Origin: Woeseia sp.
GTDB taxonomy: Bacteria; Pseudomonadota; Gammaproteobacteria; Steroidobacterales; Woeseiaceae
Assembly (NCBI GenBank): GCA_021773015.1
Contig: JAJFKW010000001.1
Coordinates: 930,001 to 994,000, forward strand
Length of the DNA stretch: 64,000 nucleotides
Direction: 5' to 3'
The position numbers and the translations under genes are program-made. Positions 46,390 to 57,017 of this stretch are shown one piece after another. Position 1 is the stretch's first letter; each line of letters opens with the position of its first letter. The notes beneath the pieces were generated by a model that had not been told where the DNA came from, made no database searches, and was given only the letters and a program-made list of their open reading frames with translations.

Positions 46390-47199
46390 ATGCACGCAAT
46401 GCTAAATGTGGCTGTTATGGCTGCTCGACGCGGGGGCGATTCGCTCATTCGCAATATCCCTAAACTACACAAATTGAAGATCGAGCAGAAAGGGCGCAAC
46501 GATTTCGTAAGCGAAGCCGACCGCGCCGCCGAGAGCGCGGTAATCGATGTCATTTTGAAGCACTATCCAGATCACGCCATTATCGCCGAGGAAAGTGGCG
46601 CGTACGGCAATTCCGAATATACCTGGGTCATCGATCCGCTTGATGGAACCACAAATTATCTACATGGCTTTCCTGTTTTCTGCGTGTCCGTCGCACTCAT
46701 GCACAACGGTCGCGTTGAACACGGCGTGGTTTATGATCCAATGCGACAGGAGTTGTTTACAGCTTCCCGCGGTCAGGGCGCACAATTGGACGGGAGAAAG
46801 ATCCGTGTCAGCGGGCAACAACAACTCGAACGTGCGCTGCTGGGGACTGGCCTTCCGTTTCGCGAATCCAACTTGGCGATTCCGCCGTACATGCGGATGC
46901 TTGAGAAGGCGATGATGAATACCTCGGGGATTCGCCGCGGCGGCGCGGCGGCATTAGACCTCTGCTACGTTGCGTCTGGCCGACTGGACCTGTTCTGGGA
47001 GACCGGTTTGGCCATTTGGGATATCGCTGCTGGCGCGCTGATCATCCGCGAAGCAGGTGGCATTATCACTGGGCTAGACGGCGGTGACGAATATTTACAA
47101 ACCGGCCACGTGCTCACAGGAACACCGAAAATTTACACCGCAATTACTAAATTATTCGGCCCAGATATTGAGGAAATGTTCTCGCCCAGCCAGTCGTAA
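46390..47199 (+). CDS. suhB: Inositol-1-monophosphatase SuhB
   Basis: 269 aa. Metal-binding motif VIDPLDGTTNYLHGFPVF (DPLDGT) and the upstream AIIAEESG and downstream GLAIWDIAAGALIIREAGG (second metal site) are intact. SuhB also takes part in rRNA antitermination. It is divergent from trmJ and convergent with secF. Confidence 0.95.
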   Translation: MHAMLNVAVMAARRGGDSLIRNIPKLHKLKIEQKGRNDFVSEADRAAESAVIDVILKHYPDHAIIAEESGAYGNSEYTWVIDPLDGTTNYLHGFPVFCVSVALMHNGRVEHGVVYDPMRQELFTASRGQGAQLDGRKIRVSGQQQLERALLGTGLPFRESNLAIPPYMRMLEKAMMNTSGIRRGGAAALDLCYVASGRLDLFWETGLAIWDIAAGALIIREAGGIITGLDGGDEYLQTGHVLTGTPKIYTAITKLFGPDIEEMFSPSQS

Positions 47200-47208
47200 A
47201 GCAATTTC

Positions 47209-47230
47209 AATTTCAGCGGCCAGTGAAATT
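47209..47230. terminator. Hairpin between convergent suhB and secF
   Basis: AATTTCA (47209-47215) and TGAAATT (47224-47230) form a perfect 7-bp stem over an 8-nt loop. It sits between two converging genes. A short AT-rich stem without a long T-run: a weak bidirectional terminator candidate. Confidence 0.4.
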
Positions 47231-47237
47231 TACTCCG

Positions 47238-48182
47238 CTATGGCAATTCGTCAACGAGATCCGGATCTTCAGCCGGCGGCAGCAAGTCCTGCGGCCGCAC
47301 ATCGAGCGCTAACGCGATCGCGCTGGCGGTGTAAATTGAAGAATAAGTACCGATGATAATGCCGACGATCAACGCGATAGAAAAAGGCCTGACAGAAGGT
47401 CCGCCCAAAGTCAGCAGAGCGACTAATACGAGCAAAGTGGTGACGCCCGTTATTATTGTTCGCGCCAACATTTCATTGATCGACGTATTCATCGACTCTT
47501 GCGCGGTGACGCCACGCAATGCAATAAAGTTCTCGCGAATACGGTCAAACGATACAACAGTGTCGTTTAGCGAGTAGCCGATGACTGCAAGCACCGCTGC
47601 GATCACGGATAAATCAAACGGCAAATAAAAAATAGAAAAGAAGCCCACAGTCACGACAACGTCGTGCGCGAGCGCAGCAACAGCGCCCATGGAAAATTTC
47701 CACTGAAATCGGAACATCACGTAGCCGAATATAAGTAACAACGCAAAAATCATCGATAGACCGCCAGCCTCTTGCAACTCCTTGCCGACCTGAGGACCTA
47801 CGAAGTCCACGCGTCGCAAATTGACGTTCGGTTCGTCGGCAGCTAATACGTTGCGAATCGAATCGCGAATATCATTTGGATTGGCACCCTCACCCTGCGG
47901 CGGCAGCCGCAAAATCACATCGGTTGGTGGACCGTATTGCTGTACCTTCATATCGGTGAAGCCGGCGTCCGACATCAATTCTCGAATGCGATCTAGATCC
48001 GCATTCTGTGGGTAACCCACTTCAAGAAGCACTCCACCGGTGAAGTCTATGCCCAGATTCAAACCGCGAATGGCCAAAGAAGAAAACGACGAAATGACCA
48101 GCACCGCTGAGATAATAAGCGCAATCTTGCGCCTGCTTCGGCCCAAAAAGTTGATGGAGGTTTTCTGTTTTATTAGTCGCAT
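47238..48182 (-). CDS. secF: Protein translocase subunit SecF
   Basis: 314 aa with six membrane helices. Residues GIDFTGGVLLEVGYPQ (periplasmic P1 region), VGFFSIFYLPFDLSVIAAVL, AVIGYSLNDTVVSFDRIREN (conserved D/R), and TLLVLVALLTLGGPSVRPF are standard. With SecD it uses the proton gradient to aid translocation. It follows secD by 10 bp. Confidence 0.97.
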   Translation of the reverse strand: MRLIKQKTSINFLGRSRRKIALIISAVLVISSFSSLAIRGLNLGIDFTGGVLLEVGYPQNADLDRIRELMSDAGFTDMKVQQYGPPTDVILRLPPQGEGANPNDIRDSIRNVLAADEPNVNLRRVDFVGPQVGKELQEAGGLSMIFALLLIFGYVMFRFQWKFSMGAVAALAHDVVVTVGFFSIFYLPFDLSVIAAVLAVIGYSLNDTVVSFDRIRENFIALRGVTAQESMNTSINEMLARTIITGVTTLLVLVALLTLGGPSVRPFSIALIVGIIIGTYSSIYTASAIALALDVRPQDLLPPAEDPDLVDELP

Positions 48183-48192
48183 TCAAGCACCA

Positions 48193-50007
48193 CTACACTG
48201 GGAGACCTTGTATTTTTCGATCACCAAACACCAAATTAACAACCGCTCTCGTTCCGACAATCGATGTAAACATCGAAGTCAATATTCCGAGCGAAAGCGT
48301 AATCGCGAACCCTTTAATCGGCCCCGTACCTAACGCAAATAATACAATTGCCGCGATGAGCGTCGTAATGTTCGCATCAGCAATGGAAGAAAACGCTTTT
48401 TCGTATCCAGAATAGATCGCGTTTTGCGGCGAGGCGCCAGCGGCTAATTCCTCCCTAATGCGCTCGAATATGAGCACATTCGCGTCGACTGCCATTCCGA
48501 CGGTTAGTACTATGCCTGCAATTCCGGGTAGCGTCAGCGACGCCTGCAACAGAGACAACAATGCCACGATCATAATGAGATTAGTAAACAAAGCCAGGTT
48601 TGCAACTACGCCAAACCAACGGTAGTAAACCGCCATAAATACGATGACAGTGAGAAACCCGATAGTCACTGCCTTGAATCCCTTGTCGATATTGTCTTTA
48701 CCTAGAGACGGGCCAATTGTCCGCTCTTCGACTTTGTATACAGGGGCGGCTAAAGCGCCCGCGCGCAACAATAACGCAAGGTTGCGTGCCTCAATCGTAT
48801 TCAATCCGGTCGTGCGAAAACGATCTTTGAAAATTCCCTGAATCGTTGCAGTATTGATGATCTCTTCAGTCCTGACCGTTCGATAGCTCGCCTCACCATC
48901 AACAATGATGGGATCACGACGCGTTTCGATGAAGACCGTCGACATCGGCTTGCCGAGATTTTTTTGAGTGGTCTTGAGCATATTCGCGCCACCAACGGAG
49001 TCGAGCGTGATGAAGACCGCTGGCTGGCCTTCACTAAATCCTGCTTCGGCGTCAATAATTTGATCACCTGATGCGATAACTTCGCGCTTCAATATCTGCC
49101 CGGATATTCCCTCACGGCCCGCGTAACGTCTGGAACCCGGCGCGCTACCATCTTGGTCCACCAATCTGAATTCTAAAGTCGCCGTTGCCGTAATTAAGTC
49201 GTCTAAGCGATTAGGATCCTGCACGCCGGGTAATTGGATGACGATGCGGTCGACACCTTGTCTTTGCACCAAAGGCTCGGCCACACCCAACTGATCGACA
49301 CGATTTCTAAGCGTGGTCATATTTTGCTCGATTGCGAAATCCTGTCGCGCGCGAATTTGCGCATCGCTCATGCTGATACGTAACGAACGATCGTCCCCAC
49401 CATCAAGAATAAGCAATTCGGCGTCAGCGTCACGTACAATACTTCTTGCTTGTTCTAGGTTATTCGCATCACGCACGCGCACAACGATTGTCCCATCCGC
49501 CGGATCGTCGACACGACTAATAACTTTTGCTTCACGCAGCCGCGTCTGAAAATCTTGCTGGTACGATTTGAGTCGGCTCTCAACGGCCGTATTCATATCA
49601 ACCTCGAGTAGGAAGTGGACACCACCACGCAAATCAAGGCCGAGACTCATCGGATTCAAACCAGTATTTCTGACCCATTCTGGCAGCGCAGGCGCTAACG
49701 TTTTCGCGACACTCGACACATTGCCAAATCGATCCGCCAGGATCGTGCTAGCACTCTCCTGGTCGCTAACTTCGTCAAAACGAATTACAACGCGGCCGTC
49801 AGCGACGTAAGCTGCCTCCGGCGTTAAGTTATTTTCCGAAAGAACCTGTACATAACCGGCGACGCGAGATTCGTCATAGTTATCTCCATCCAGATCTGCG
49901 ATTTGCACAGCTGGATTACTGCCATAAATATTTGGTAACGCAAATACCACGCCGGTCAGAAACACCAGCAGTACCAAAATATTTAACCAAGACGGGTATC
50001 GATTCAT
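48193..50007 (-). CDS. secD: Protein translocase subunit SecD
   Basis: 604 aa. NILVLLVFLTGVVFALPNIY (helix 1), GLDLRGGVHFLLEVDMN (the conserved D-L-R-G-G), and the C-terminal helices with GIVLTVGMAVDANVLIFERI are all present. Works with SecF and YajC. The ATG at 50007 has GTAGGAT upstream; a decayed copy of this start region lies about 99 bp further upstream. Confidence 0.97.
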   Translation of the reverse strand: MNRYPSWLNILVLLVFLTGVVFALPNIYGSNPAVQIADLDGDNYDESRVAGYVQVLSENNLTPEAAYVADGRVVIRFDEVSDQESASTILADRFGNVSSVAKTLAPALPEWVRNTGLNPMSLGLDLRGGVHFLLEVDMNTAVESRLKSYQQDFQTRLREAKVISRVDDPADGTIVVRVRDANNLEQARSIVRDADAELLILDGGDDRSLRISMSDAQIRARQDFAIEQNMTTLRNRVDQLGVAEPLVQRQGVDRIVIQLPGVQDPNRLDDLITATATLEFRLVDQDGSAPGSRRYAGREGISGQILKREVIASGDQIIDAEAGFSEGQPAVFITLDSVGGANMLKTTQKNLGKPMSTVFIETRRDPIIVDGEASYRTVRTEEIINTATIQGIFKDRFRTTGLNTIEARNLALLLRAGALAAPVYKVEERTIGPSLGKDNIDKGFKAVTIGFLTVIVFMAVYYRWFGVVANLALFTNLIMIVALLSLLQASLTLPGIAGIVLTVGMAVDANVLIFERIREELAAGASPQNAIYSGYEKAFSSIADANITTLIAAIVLFALGTGPIKGFAITLSLGILTSMFTSIVGTRAVVNLVFGDRKIQGLPV

Positions 50008-50032
50008 TGGTTCAGCATCCTACCGAAAATAA
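50002..50032. repeat. Direct repeat copy 1, over the secD start region
   Basis: This 31-bp stretch matches 50101-50131 at 27 of 31 positions, with TCCTACCGAAAATAA (50018-50032) identical. It includes the secD ATG and Shine-Dalgarno. Confidence 0.7.
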
Positions 50033-50052
50033 AAGCTGTGACGGGACGCTCT

Positions 50053-50106
50053 TCATAGCGACTTATCAGTCGATTCGCGACGCAGTTCGAACGAAGTACA
50101 ATTCAT
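50053..50106 (-). other. 17-codon upstream open frame from the duplicated secD start region
   Basis: An ATG at 50106 with GTAGGA upstream, a near copy of the secD start context, opens MNCTSFELRRESTDKSL and stops at TGA. It lies between yajC and secD. It may be translated. Whether it regulates secD is unknown. Confidence 0.35.
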
Positions 50107-50131
50107 TTATTCAGAGTCCTACCGAAAATAA
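50101..50131. repeat. Direct repeat copy 2, 99 bp upstream of the secD start
   Basis: Near copy of 50002-50032. It again holds an ATG-AAT preceded by the same GTAGGA-like site, so it looks like a duplicated, partly decayed gene start. Confidence 0.7.
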
Positions 50132-50230
50132 TTATTGCGAGTGGAAACTACTCGCATGCCCTAATTGGCGGCAACCAGCGCGTCTAGTTTCGAAGGTCAC
50201 GAAAAAAATGCCCGACCAATCTAGGCGCAG

Positions 50231-50557
50231 CTAGGCTGCGTCGATTGTGCCGTTCGGCACGACTTGCGATACAGTCGACCTTTGAATTTTGATCTCTACG
50301 TTGTCCGCTATGTGTAGTGTTACATAGTGGTCGCTAACTGCAGTAATCTTGCCCAGGATACCACCGGCCGTCAGCACCTCATCACCGGTAGAAAGTGCAG
50401 ACACCAATGCCGTGTGCTCTTTTTGCTTTTTCTGTTGCGGCCTGATCAATAGAAAATAGAAAACACCGAATATAAGCAGCATCGGCAAAAGCATCGATCC
50501 CAAGGAACCGCCGGGTGCCGCGTCCTGCGCGAAAGCGTTACTAATAAAGAAATCCAT
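50231..50557 (-). CDS. yajC: Sec translocon accessory protein YajC
   Basis: 108 aa: short N-terminus, one helix (LGSMLLPMLLIFGVFYFLLI) ending in RPQQKKQKEH, then a soluble LSTGDEVLTAGGILGKITAV region and VEIKIQRSTVSQVVPNGT. This matches YajC. It precedes secD in the same operon, 223 bp apart, unusually wide for this pair. Confidence 0.95.
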   Translation of the reverse strand: MDFFISNAFAQDAAPGGSLGSMLLPMLLIFGVFYFLLIRPQQKKQKEHTALVSALSTGDEVLTAGGILGKITAVSDHYVTLHIADNVEIKIQRSTVSQVVPNGTIDAA

Positions 50558-50671
50558 AATCCTCTCATCCTGACGCCGAGACGTCTGACCCTAAAAAATG
50601 GCGCGCCATTATGGCACAGGAAACCGCGAATTGGGGGCAGTCGCGAAAGATTCAAGGCCGCAGACGTCGAT

Positions 50672-52821
<2,150 letters not shown>

Positions 52822-52919
52822 GGGCGCGCATAGTAGCAAATCGGTAGTTCCAGCGGGACCATCAGGCCGACTGTTGGGCCAGACAAGAGTCTGTTATCCG
52901 GCCCAGAAAAGCGGACGTA

Positions 52920-53921
52920 TTAAGTTCGCTCCTCGCGTTTGCGAACGATCCTGTATTGACGGTCGTCCACAGCAGCCGGCGCGGGAAATGCTGGAGGCAG
53001 AAGAGAGCTGCGCCGATTGTCTGGAACCCTTACAGACAATGTCTCCTTCCGTTTGTCGCGCATAATTTCGATATTGAGCGTTTCGCCACTCTGATAAGAA
53101 TTAAGAATTCGAACGGCGTGCAGTAAATCACTAGGTGTACGCCCGTCGATATTGACTATCACATCGCCGTCTTGCAGTTTAAAGGAGTTATCCGCCGGTG
53201 CCTTAACGATAAGTAGGCCAGATTCGGTTCCGAAGTAACGGCCAAGGGATGCATTCAATTCGACCATCTCCATGTCGCCAAACCCATGTCCGCTATGCTT
53301 GCTCACCCAGTTATAAGCTATGACGGGCGCTGCCGCATTTGGCGCCGCCGGCACGGCAAACGGACGCCCACCAAAATTGAATCTAAACGATGAACTCGCA
53401 ATCAATTTTGGTCGTAATTCAACCGTTCCCATATTGTTGTCACGCTTATAATCGACTTCCAAAATATCGCCTTCTTCGACGCCTTGCATAAAGTCGAGCA
53501 ATATCGCATTCGCCGACATCGCGTTTTCCGCAGCCAACGACTCACCATTGAGCTCAACAATGACGTCTCCTGCACGAAGGCCGGCTTCGTCAGCACTGCC
53601 ACCAGGCGAGATTGCCATGACTGTTACACCGTCTACCGCAGCGGCACTCTTAGATTCAGAGCCAATCGTAATGCCCATTACTGCGCGGCGACCGTCGAAG
53701 GCAAAATGTTTTTCGATTTCGCCAACCCGCGATAATTCCATCGAGCTCAATTCCGCTATGCGCCGCGCCGCTTCTTCCAATTGTTTTTCCGCCTGGCGCA
53801 TTCGCACTTCGACCTCGACTGCTCGAATCTGAGATTCGCGCTCAGGTTCTTGCTGGGCGGCAATTGGGCCCGCGAAGCCCGTGACCAGTATGGCCACCAA
53901 AATTTGCTTACCAATATTCAT
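52920..53921 (-). CDS. Periplasmic protein with two PDZ domains
   Basis: 333 aa. Signal peptide MNIGKQILVAILVTGFAGPI (then AAQ). A helical/coiled segment (RESQIRAVEVEVRMRQAEKQ) leads to PDZ 1 (about 80-165, with VTVMAISPGGSADEAGLRAG) and PDZ 2 (about 225-315, with GLLIVKAPADNSFKLQDGDV). No protease Ser-His-Asp is visible. It follows a sigma/anti-sigma pair and may be a sensor for misfolded proteins or a partner of a protease (inference). Confidence 0.8.
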   Translation of the reverse strand: MNIGKQILVAILVTGFAGPIAAQQEPERESQIRAVEVEVRMRQAEKQLEEAARRIAELSSMELSRVGEIEKHFAFDGRRAVMGITIGSESKSAAAVDGVTVMAISPGGSADEAGLRAGDVIVELNGESLAAENAMSANAILLDFMQGVEEGDILEVDYKRDNNMGTVELRPKLIASSSFRFNFGGRPFAVPAAPNAAAPVIAYNWVSKHSGHGFGDMEMVELNASLGRYFGTESGLLIVKAPADNSFKLQDGDVIVNIDGRTPSDLLHAVRILNSYQSGETLNIEIMRDKRKETLSVRVPDNRRSSLLPPAFPAPAAVDDRQYRIVRKREERT

Positions 53922-53981
53922 TTACATCCACTCCAATATCTGCAGATTCGCCAATCGCAAGGGCGACCGTTATTCATATGA

Positions 53982-54569
53982 TTAAAAGGCGATCCGTTGC
54001 GCTTGCGCATAACGCAATCGGACCAGTGAATTCATAAGTCGCACCCGCTCGCGCCAATATGTCTCTTCCTGCTCGGCGTCCAAACTAGCGGAGCGATCAT
54101 TCAGCCGAATATCGATGGCGGTTATACGATCTTCAAGATCCCGGATGGTCGTTGCGGTGCTGACCTTCATTACTCTAGGTTCAGCCGGTAACAAGCGCAG
54201 GCTGCGTTCCAATTGCCTGGATTCCACCTTCAAAGCATTGAGGTCACGCACCGCGATAATGCCGTTCGATGAGTCCGCAACTTGCGTGCCTTCCGGAACC
54301 ACTTTTGTTGGCGGTACGTTCGACGGTATGTTCAGCACTAACAACGCAACTGTTGCGGCGATCGCACCGCCCGCGAGCAACTGCAACTTACCGCTTTGCC
54401 ACTTATCGCGAATCAATCCTTCGGCGCGCGCCTGCTGCTCGATACGTTGCCATACTACTCGCGGTGGCATCGTTTCCGGCAACCTGCGTAATTCGCGCTG
54501 CAGTAGGTCGCGTTCGATAACGCCCAATCCACAATTCATTGTCTCATCCTGCGCTTCATCATCATTCAT
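53982..54569 (-). CDS. Putative anti-sigma factor (membrane-anchored)
   Basis: 195 aa. Cytoplasmic N-terminus (MNCGLGVIERDLLQRELRRL, then PETMPPRVVWQRIEQQARAE), one hydrophobic helix (LLAGGAIAATVALLVLNIPS, about 63-82), then a periplasmic coiled-coil-like C-terminus. Topology and position directly after an ECF sigma gene fit an anti-sigma factor, though no RseA or zinc-finger signature is visible. Confidence 0.6.
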   Translation of the reverse strand: MNDDEAQDETMNCGLGVIERDLLQRELRRLPETMPPRVVWQRIEQQARAEGLIRDKWQSGKLQLLAGGAIAATVALLVLNIPSNVPPTKVVPEGTQVADSSNGIIAVRDLNALKVESRQLERSLRLLPAEPRVMKVSTATTIRDLEDRITAIDIRLNDRSASLDAEQEETYWRERVRLMNSLVRLRYAQAQRIAF

Positions 54570-54595
54570 CGTTTAATCTCATCAAAAATTTGCAG

Positions 54596-55198
54596 CTAAC
54601 AGCGGCTCATCAATTCGCTGTTCGCCGAATAGTTTCTCGACTCCGCCTCAGCCTCGAGCAACGGCCTTAGCCTTTGATACGCGCGCGAAAGCTGAGATTT
54701 TGAAAAACTCTCCGTTTTCCCCATCAATGCAGCTATCTCTTTGTGGGTAAATCCCTCAACATCGTGCAACCACACAACTGCCCGACTGACTTCCGGTAGT
54801 TCTGCTAGGGCGGCATCCAAATCAAGTGCATCGTCGGGGCCACGTGAATCACCACTTACCGCACGGCACGGCAGGTTTTGCTCCCAATCATCATCAAGGC
54901 TTTGTCCGCGGCTATGCCATGCAGACCTAAGAAACATCAACGCTTTTGAGATCGCAATTCGTCGAATCCAGATCCCTAATGGCGCGTCGCCGCGAAATTT
55001 GGAAATGCTGCGCATAACCTCGACGAAGGTCTCCTGCAACAGGTCTTCGGCATGCGCCGGCACCCGCGTAAAGCGCAAAACCACTGAATATACCGGCGAC
55101 GAATAGGCCCGATAGATGATTTCGTGCGCTTTCGCATCGCCACGCGATGCGCGGCGAATAATGGCGTCATCGATTTGAATGTCTACGAATTTACTCAT
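54596..55198 (-). CDS. ECF-type RNA polymerase sigma factor
   Basis: 200 aa. Sigma2: ASRGDAKAHEIIYRAYSSPV, RFTRVPAHAEDLLQETFVEV, ISKFRGDAPLGIWIRRIAIS. Sigma4: LAELPEVSRAVVWLHDVEGF, THKEIAALMGKTESFSKSQL. The set is ECF-type with an H-E-I HTH. It heads a three-gene operon with a putative anti-sigma factor and a PDZ protein. Its start is 210 bp from the tRNA-Leu gene, which is divergent. Confidence 0.88.
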   Translation of the reverse strand: MSKFVDIQIDDAIIRRASRGDAKAHEIIYRAYSSPVYSVVLRFTRVPAHAEDLLQETFVEVMRSISKFRGDAPLGIWIRRIAISKALMFLRSAWHSRGQSLDDDWEQNLPCRAVSGDSRGPDDALDLDAALAELPEVSRAVVWLHDVEGFTHKEIAALMGKTESFSKSQLSRAYQRLRPLLEAEAESRNYSANSELMSRC

Positions 55199-55351
55199 AA
55201 CTCGACTGTAAGATGCTCACCTGCCAAGAATAGTCGCATTTCTTACCATTATTTGGCCTAGATTTCGCGATACGGCGGTCACCGGGAGGTTTGATTCAAA
55301 AAAATCGCCGATCAAACGAAATCTATTGTGGCGGACGCTTGCGGCCGCGCC

Positions 55352-55357
55352 TATACT
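55352..55357 (+). promoter_or_regulatory. -10 box of the tRNA-Leu promoter
   Basis: TATACT followed by TAGCGCCG gives a -10 element with the GC-rich discriminator typical of stable-RNA promoters, about 50 bp before the mature tRNA 5' end. The -35 is weak (TGGCGG with a 17-bp spacer). Confidence 0.45.
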
Positions 55358-55408
55358 TAGCGCCGTTTTGGGTGCCGTGACTTGCGGACGCTCACTCCAA
55401 CGACCCCT

Positions 55409-55495
55409 GCCGGGGTGGCGGAACTGGTAGACGCGCCGGATTCAAAATCCGGTTTCTGAAAGGAAGTGCGAGTTCGATTCTCGCTCCCGGCACCA
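55409..55495 (+). tRNA. tRNA-Leu(CAA)
   Basis: 87 nt including an encoded CCA. GCCGGGG pairs with TCCCGGC (one G-T pair); the D arm carries GGTAGACGC; the anticodon stem CCGGA/TCCGG encloses TTCAAAA, so the anticodon is CAA, reading UUG. A long variable arm follows (class II, as for Leu) and GTTCGATTC is the T loop. Confidence 0.95.
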
Positions 55496-55535
55496 ACCTC
55501 ACATTTCCCCCCAAATAGAGACAAGCCAAGAAACC

Positions 55536-56081
55536 ATGAAATATTGTGCGACCTGCGGCACGCCGACAAGCCGAGAGATACCTGATGGCGATACTCGCGA
55601 ACGATACGTATGCAAAAGCTGCAACACGATCCACTATCAAAATCCGTTAGTGGTTGTCGGTTGCGTACCGGAATTCGACGGCAAAATTCTACTTTGCAAA
55701 CGTGCTATCGAGCCACGTTACGGCTTCTGGACAGTGCCCGCAGGATTCATGGAACTCGGAGAGTCTATAGCCGAAGGCGCGATGCGTGAAACCAAGGAAG
55801 AGGCTTGTGCCGATGTGGAGATAGGCCATTTGTTCGCAGCAGTCGACGTGCCGGATGCAGGTCAACTGCACCTGTTCTTTACTGCCAAGCTGCTCGGCAA
55901 TCACGCAGCCGGCGATGAATCGCTGGAAACTGTACTCTACGCAATCGACGATATTCCATGGCCGGAGATCGCATTCAAGAGTGGCATTTTCGCTTTGGAA
56001 AAGTACCTTGAAGATGCGGGCCGAAATAACGGCGTACACACGCAAACATTGCGCAACAACCGCATCAAAACATCAAATTAG
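55536..56081 (+). CDS. Nudix hydrolase with an N-terminal zinc ribbon
   Basis: 181 aa. The N-terminus holds CATCGTP and CKSCNT (two CxxC pairs forming a zinc ribbon), then the Nudix box GFMELGESIAEGAMRETKEE followed by AC. Such proteins (NudC-like or ADP-ribose/NADH-type) hydrolyse nucleoside diphosphates linked to other groups. It lacks the NudC-specific SQPWPFPxS, so it is not NudC. Only 40 bp after the tRNA; possibly co-transcribed. Confidence 0.85.
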   Translation: MKYCATCGTPTSREIPDGDTRERYVCKSCNTIHYQNPLVVVGCVPEFDGKILLCKRAIEPRYGFWTVPAGFMELGESIAEGAMRETKEEACADVEIGHLFAAVDVPDAGQLHLFFTAKLLGNHAAGDESLETVLYAIDDIPWPEIAFKSGIFALEKYLEDAGRNNGVHTQTLRNNRIKTSN

Positions 56082-56085
56082 ATCG

Positions 56086-56847
56086 CTAATTTGACGCGAC
56101 TTTTTCTGCTTCTGAAAGCGTTTGCAGGAGTTGTGCTGGTGGCAGATAACCTGGCATCAGCGTTCCATCCGGCAGCACGATAGCAGGCGTTCCGGTCAAG
56201 CCAACATCGCGGCCGATGGCGTAGTGTTTGCTCACCGTTGACGTATCGCAACTATGTGTCTCGAAAGACTTGTCGACCTTTGCCAGGGTTAGCGCTTCGT
56301 TTCTGTCGTCCGCACACCATACATTTTCTGCTTTTACCCACGAATTTGAGGCGGGCCCACCGCGCGGGTACAACAAATATTTTATTTCGATGCCCTGTGC
56401 AAGATATTCGTCGATCTGACCGTGTAATCTGCGGCAATAGGTACAGTCAATATCGGTAAAGATCGACACAGAATACCGTACTTCGTCAGGCGAAAACGTG
56501 ATCGTTTGGCTCTCCGGCACGGCAGCAAGCATATCCACTCTGGCGTCGTTTCGCTCCGCTTCCGACAAGTTAATCTGCTGATCGAGATCAATGAGGTCGC
56601 CCTGCAATAAGAACCGACCATCCCCAGAGATATAGGCGACGATTGCGCCTTTGCGAACCGTATACCAGCCATCGACTGGACTCACACGAATATTCTCAGG
56701 GCTGATCTCAGTAAATATCGTCGACACCTTGTTGCGCACCAGCTCGAGCTCGGCAGCGGTTTCGGCGTCGCCCGCAAGCAATGTGTTACTGACCGACAGC
56801 CCTATGATCAAGACCGCCAGGCGAGCGATTAATACGTTAATTTTCAT
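56086..56847 (-). CDS. dsbC: Thiol:disulfide interchange protein DsbC
   Basis: 253 aa from the ATG at 56847, which opens the signal peptide MKINVLIARLAVLIIGLSVS; a longer frame is not needed. The active site CTYC (Cys135, Cys138) in FTDIDCTYCRRLHGQIDEYL, the cis-Pro loop TGTPAIVLPDGTLMPGYLPP, and the second Cys pair (VWCADD and HSCDTS) match DsbC, the periplasmic disulfide isomerase. It follows xerD in the common xerD-dsbC order. Confidence 0.93.
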   Translation of the reverse strand: MKINVLIARLAVLIIGLSVSNTLLAGDAETAAELELVRNKVSTIFTEISPENIRVSPVDGWYTVRKGAIVAYISGDGRFLLQGDLIDLDQQINLSEAERNDARVDMLAAVPESQTITFSPDEVRYSVSIFTDIDCTYCRRLHGQIDEYLAQGIEIKYLLYPRGGPASNSWVKAENVWCADDRNEALTLAKVDKSFETHSCDTSTVSKHYAIGRDVGLTGTPAIVLPDGTLMPGYLPPAQLLQTLSEAEKVASN

Positions 56848-56981
56848 TACCGGGGGTTCCTTGCCGATTCGCGATCTTGGCATCGATAGACCGCTGAATA
56901 TTGTATATGGAGTTTCGACCAACGTAACCTCTTGCAGGTTCCGTTTGTCTTTTGCCTAGTGCAAAAGTGTATCAAAGCTTC

Positions 56982-57013
56982 GGCCAATTGTTGCGCCAGC
57001 TGGTCAATTGGCC
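56982..57013. terminator. Hairpin between xerD and dsbC
   Basis: GGCCAATTG (56982-56990) and CAATTGGCC (57005-57013) form a perfect 9-bp stem with a 14-nt loop, just beyond the xerD stop. No T-run follows directly, so it may be a weak terminator or a processing signal. Confidence 0.35.
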
Positions 57014-57017
57014 AGGG

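Noticed and set aside
52849-52905. Possible hairpin between queA and the PDZ gene
   Set aside because: The pairing needs a large bulge and no T-run follows; not convincing as a terminator.
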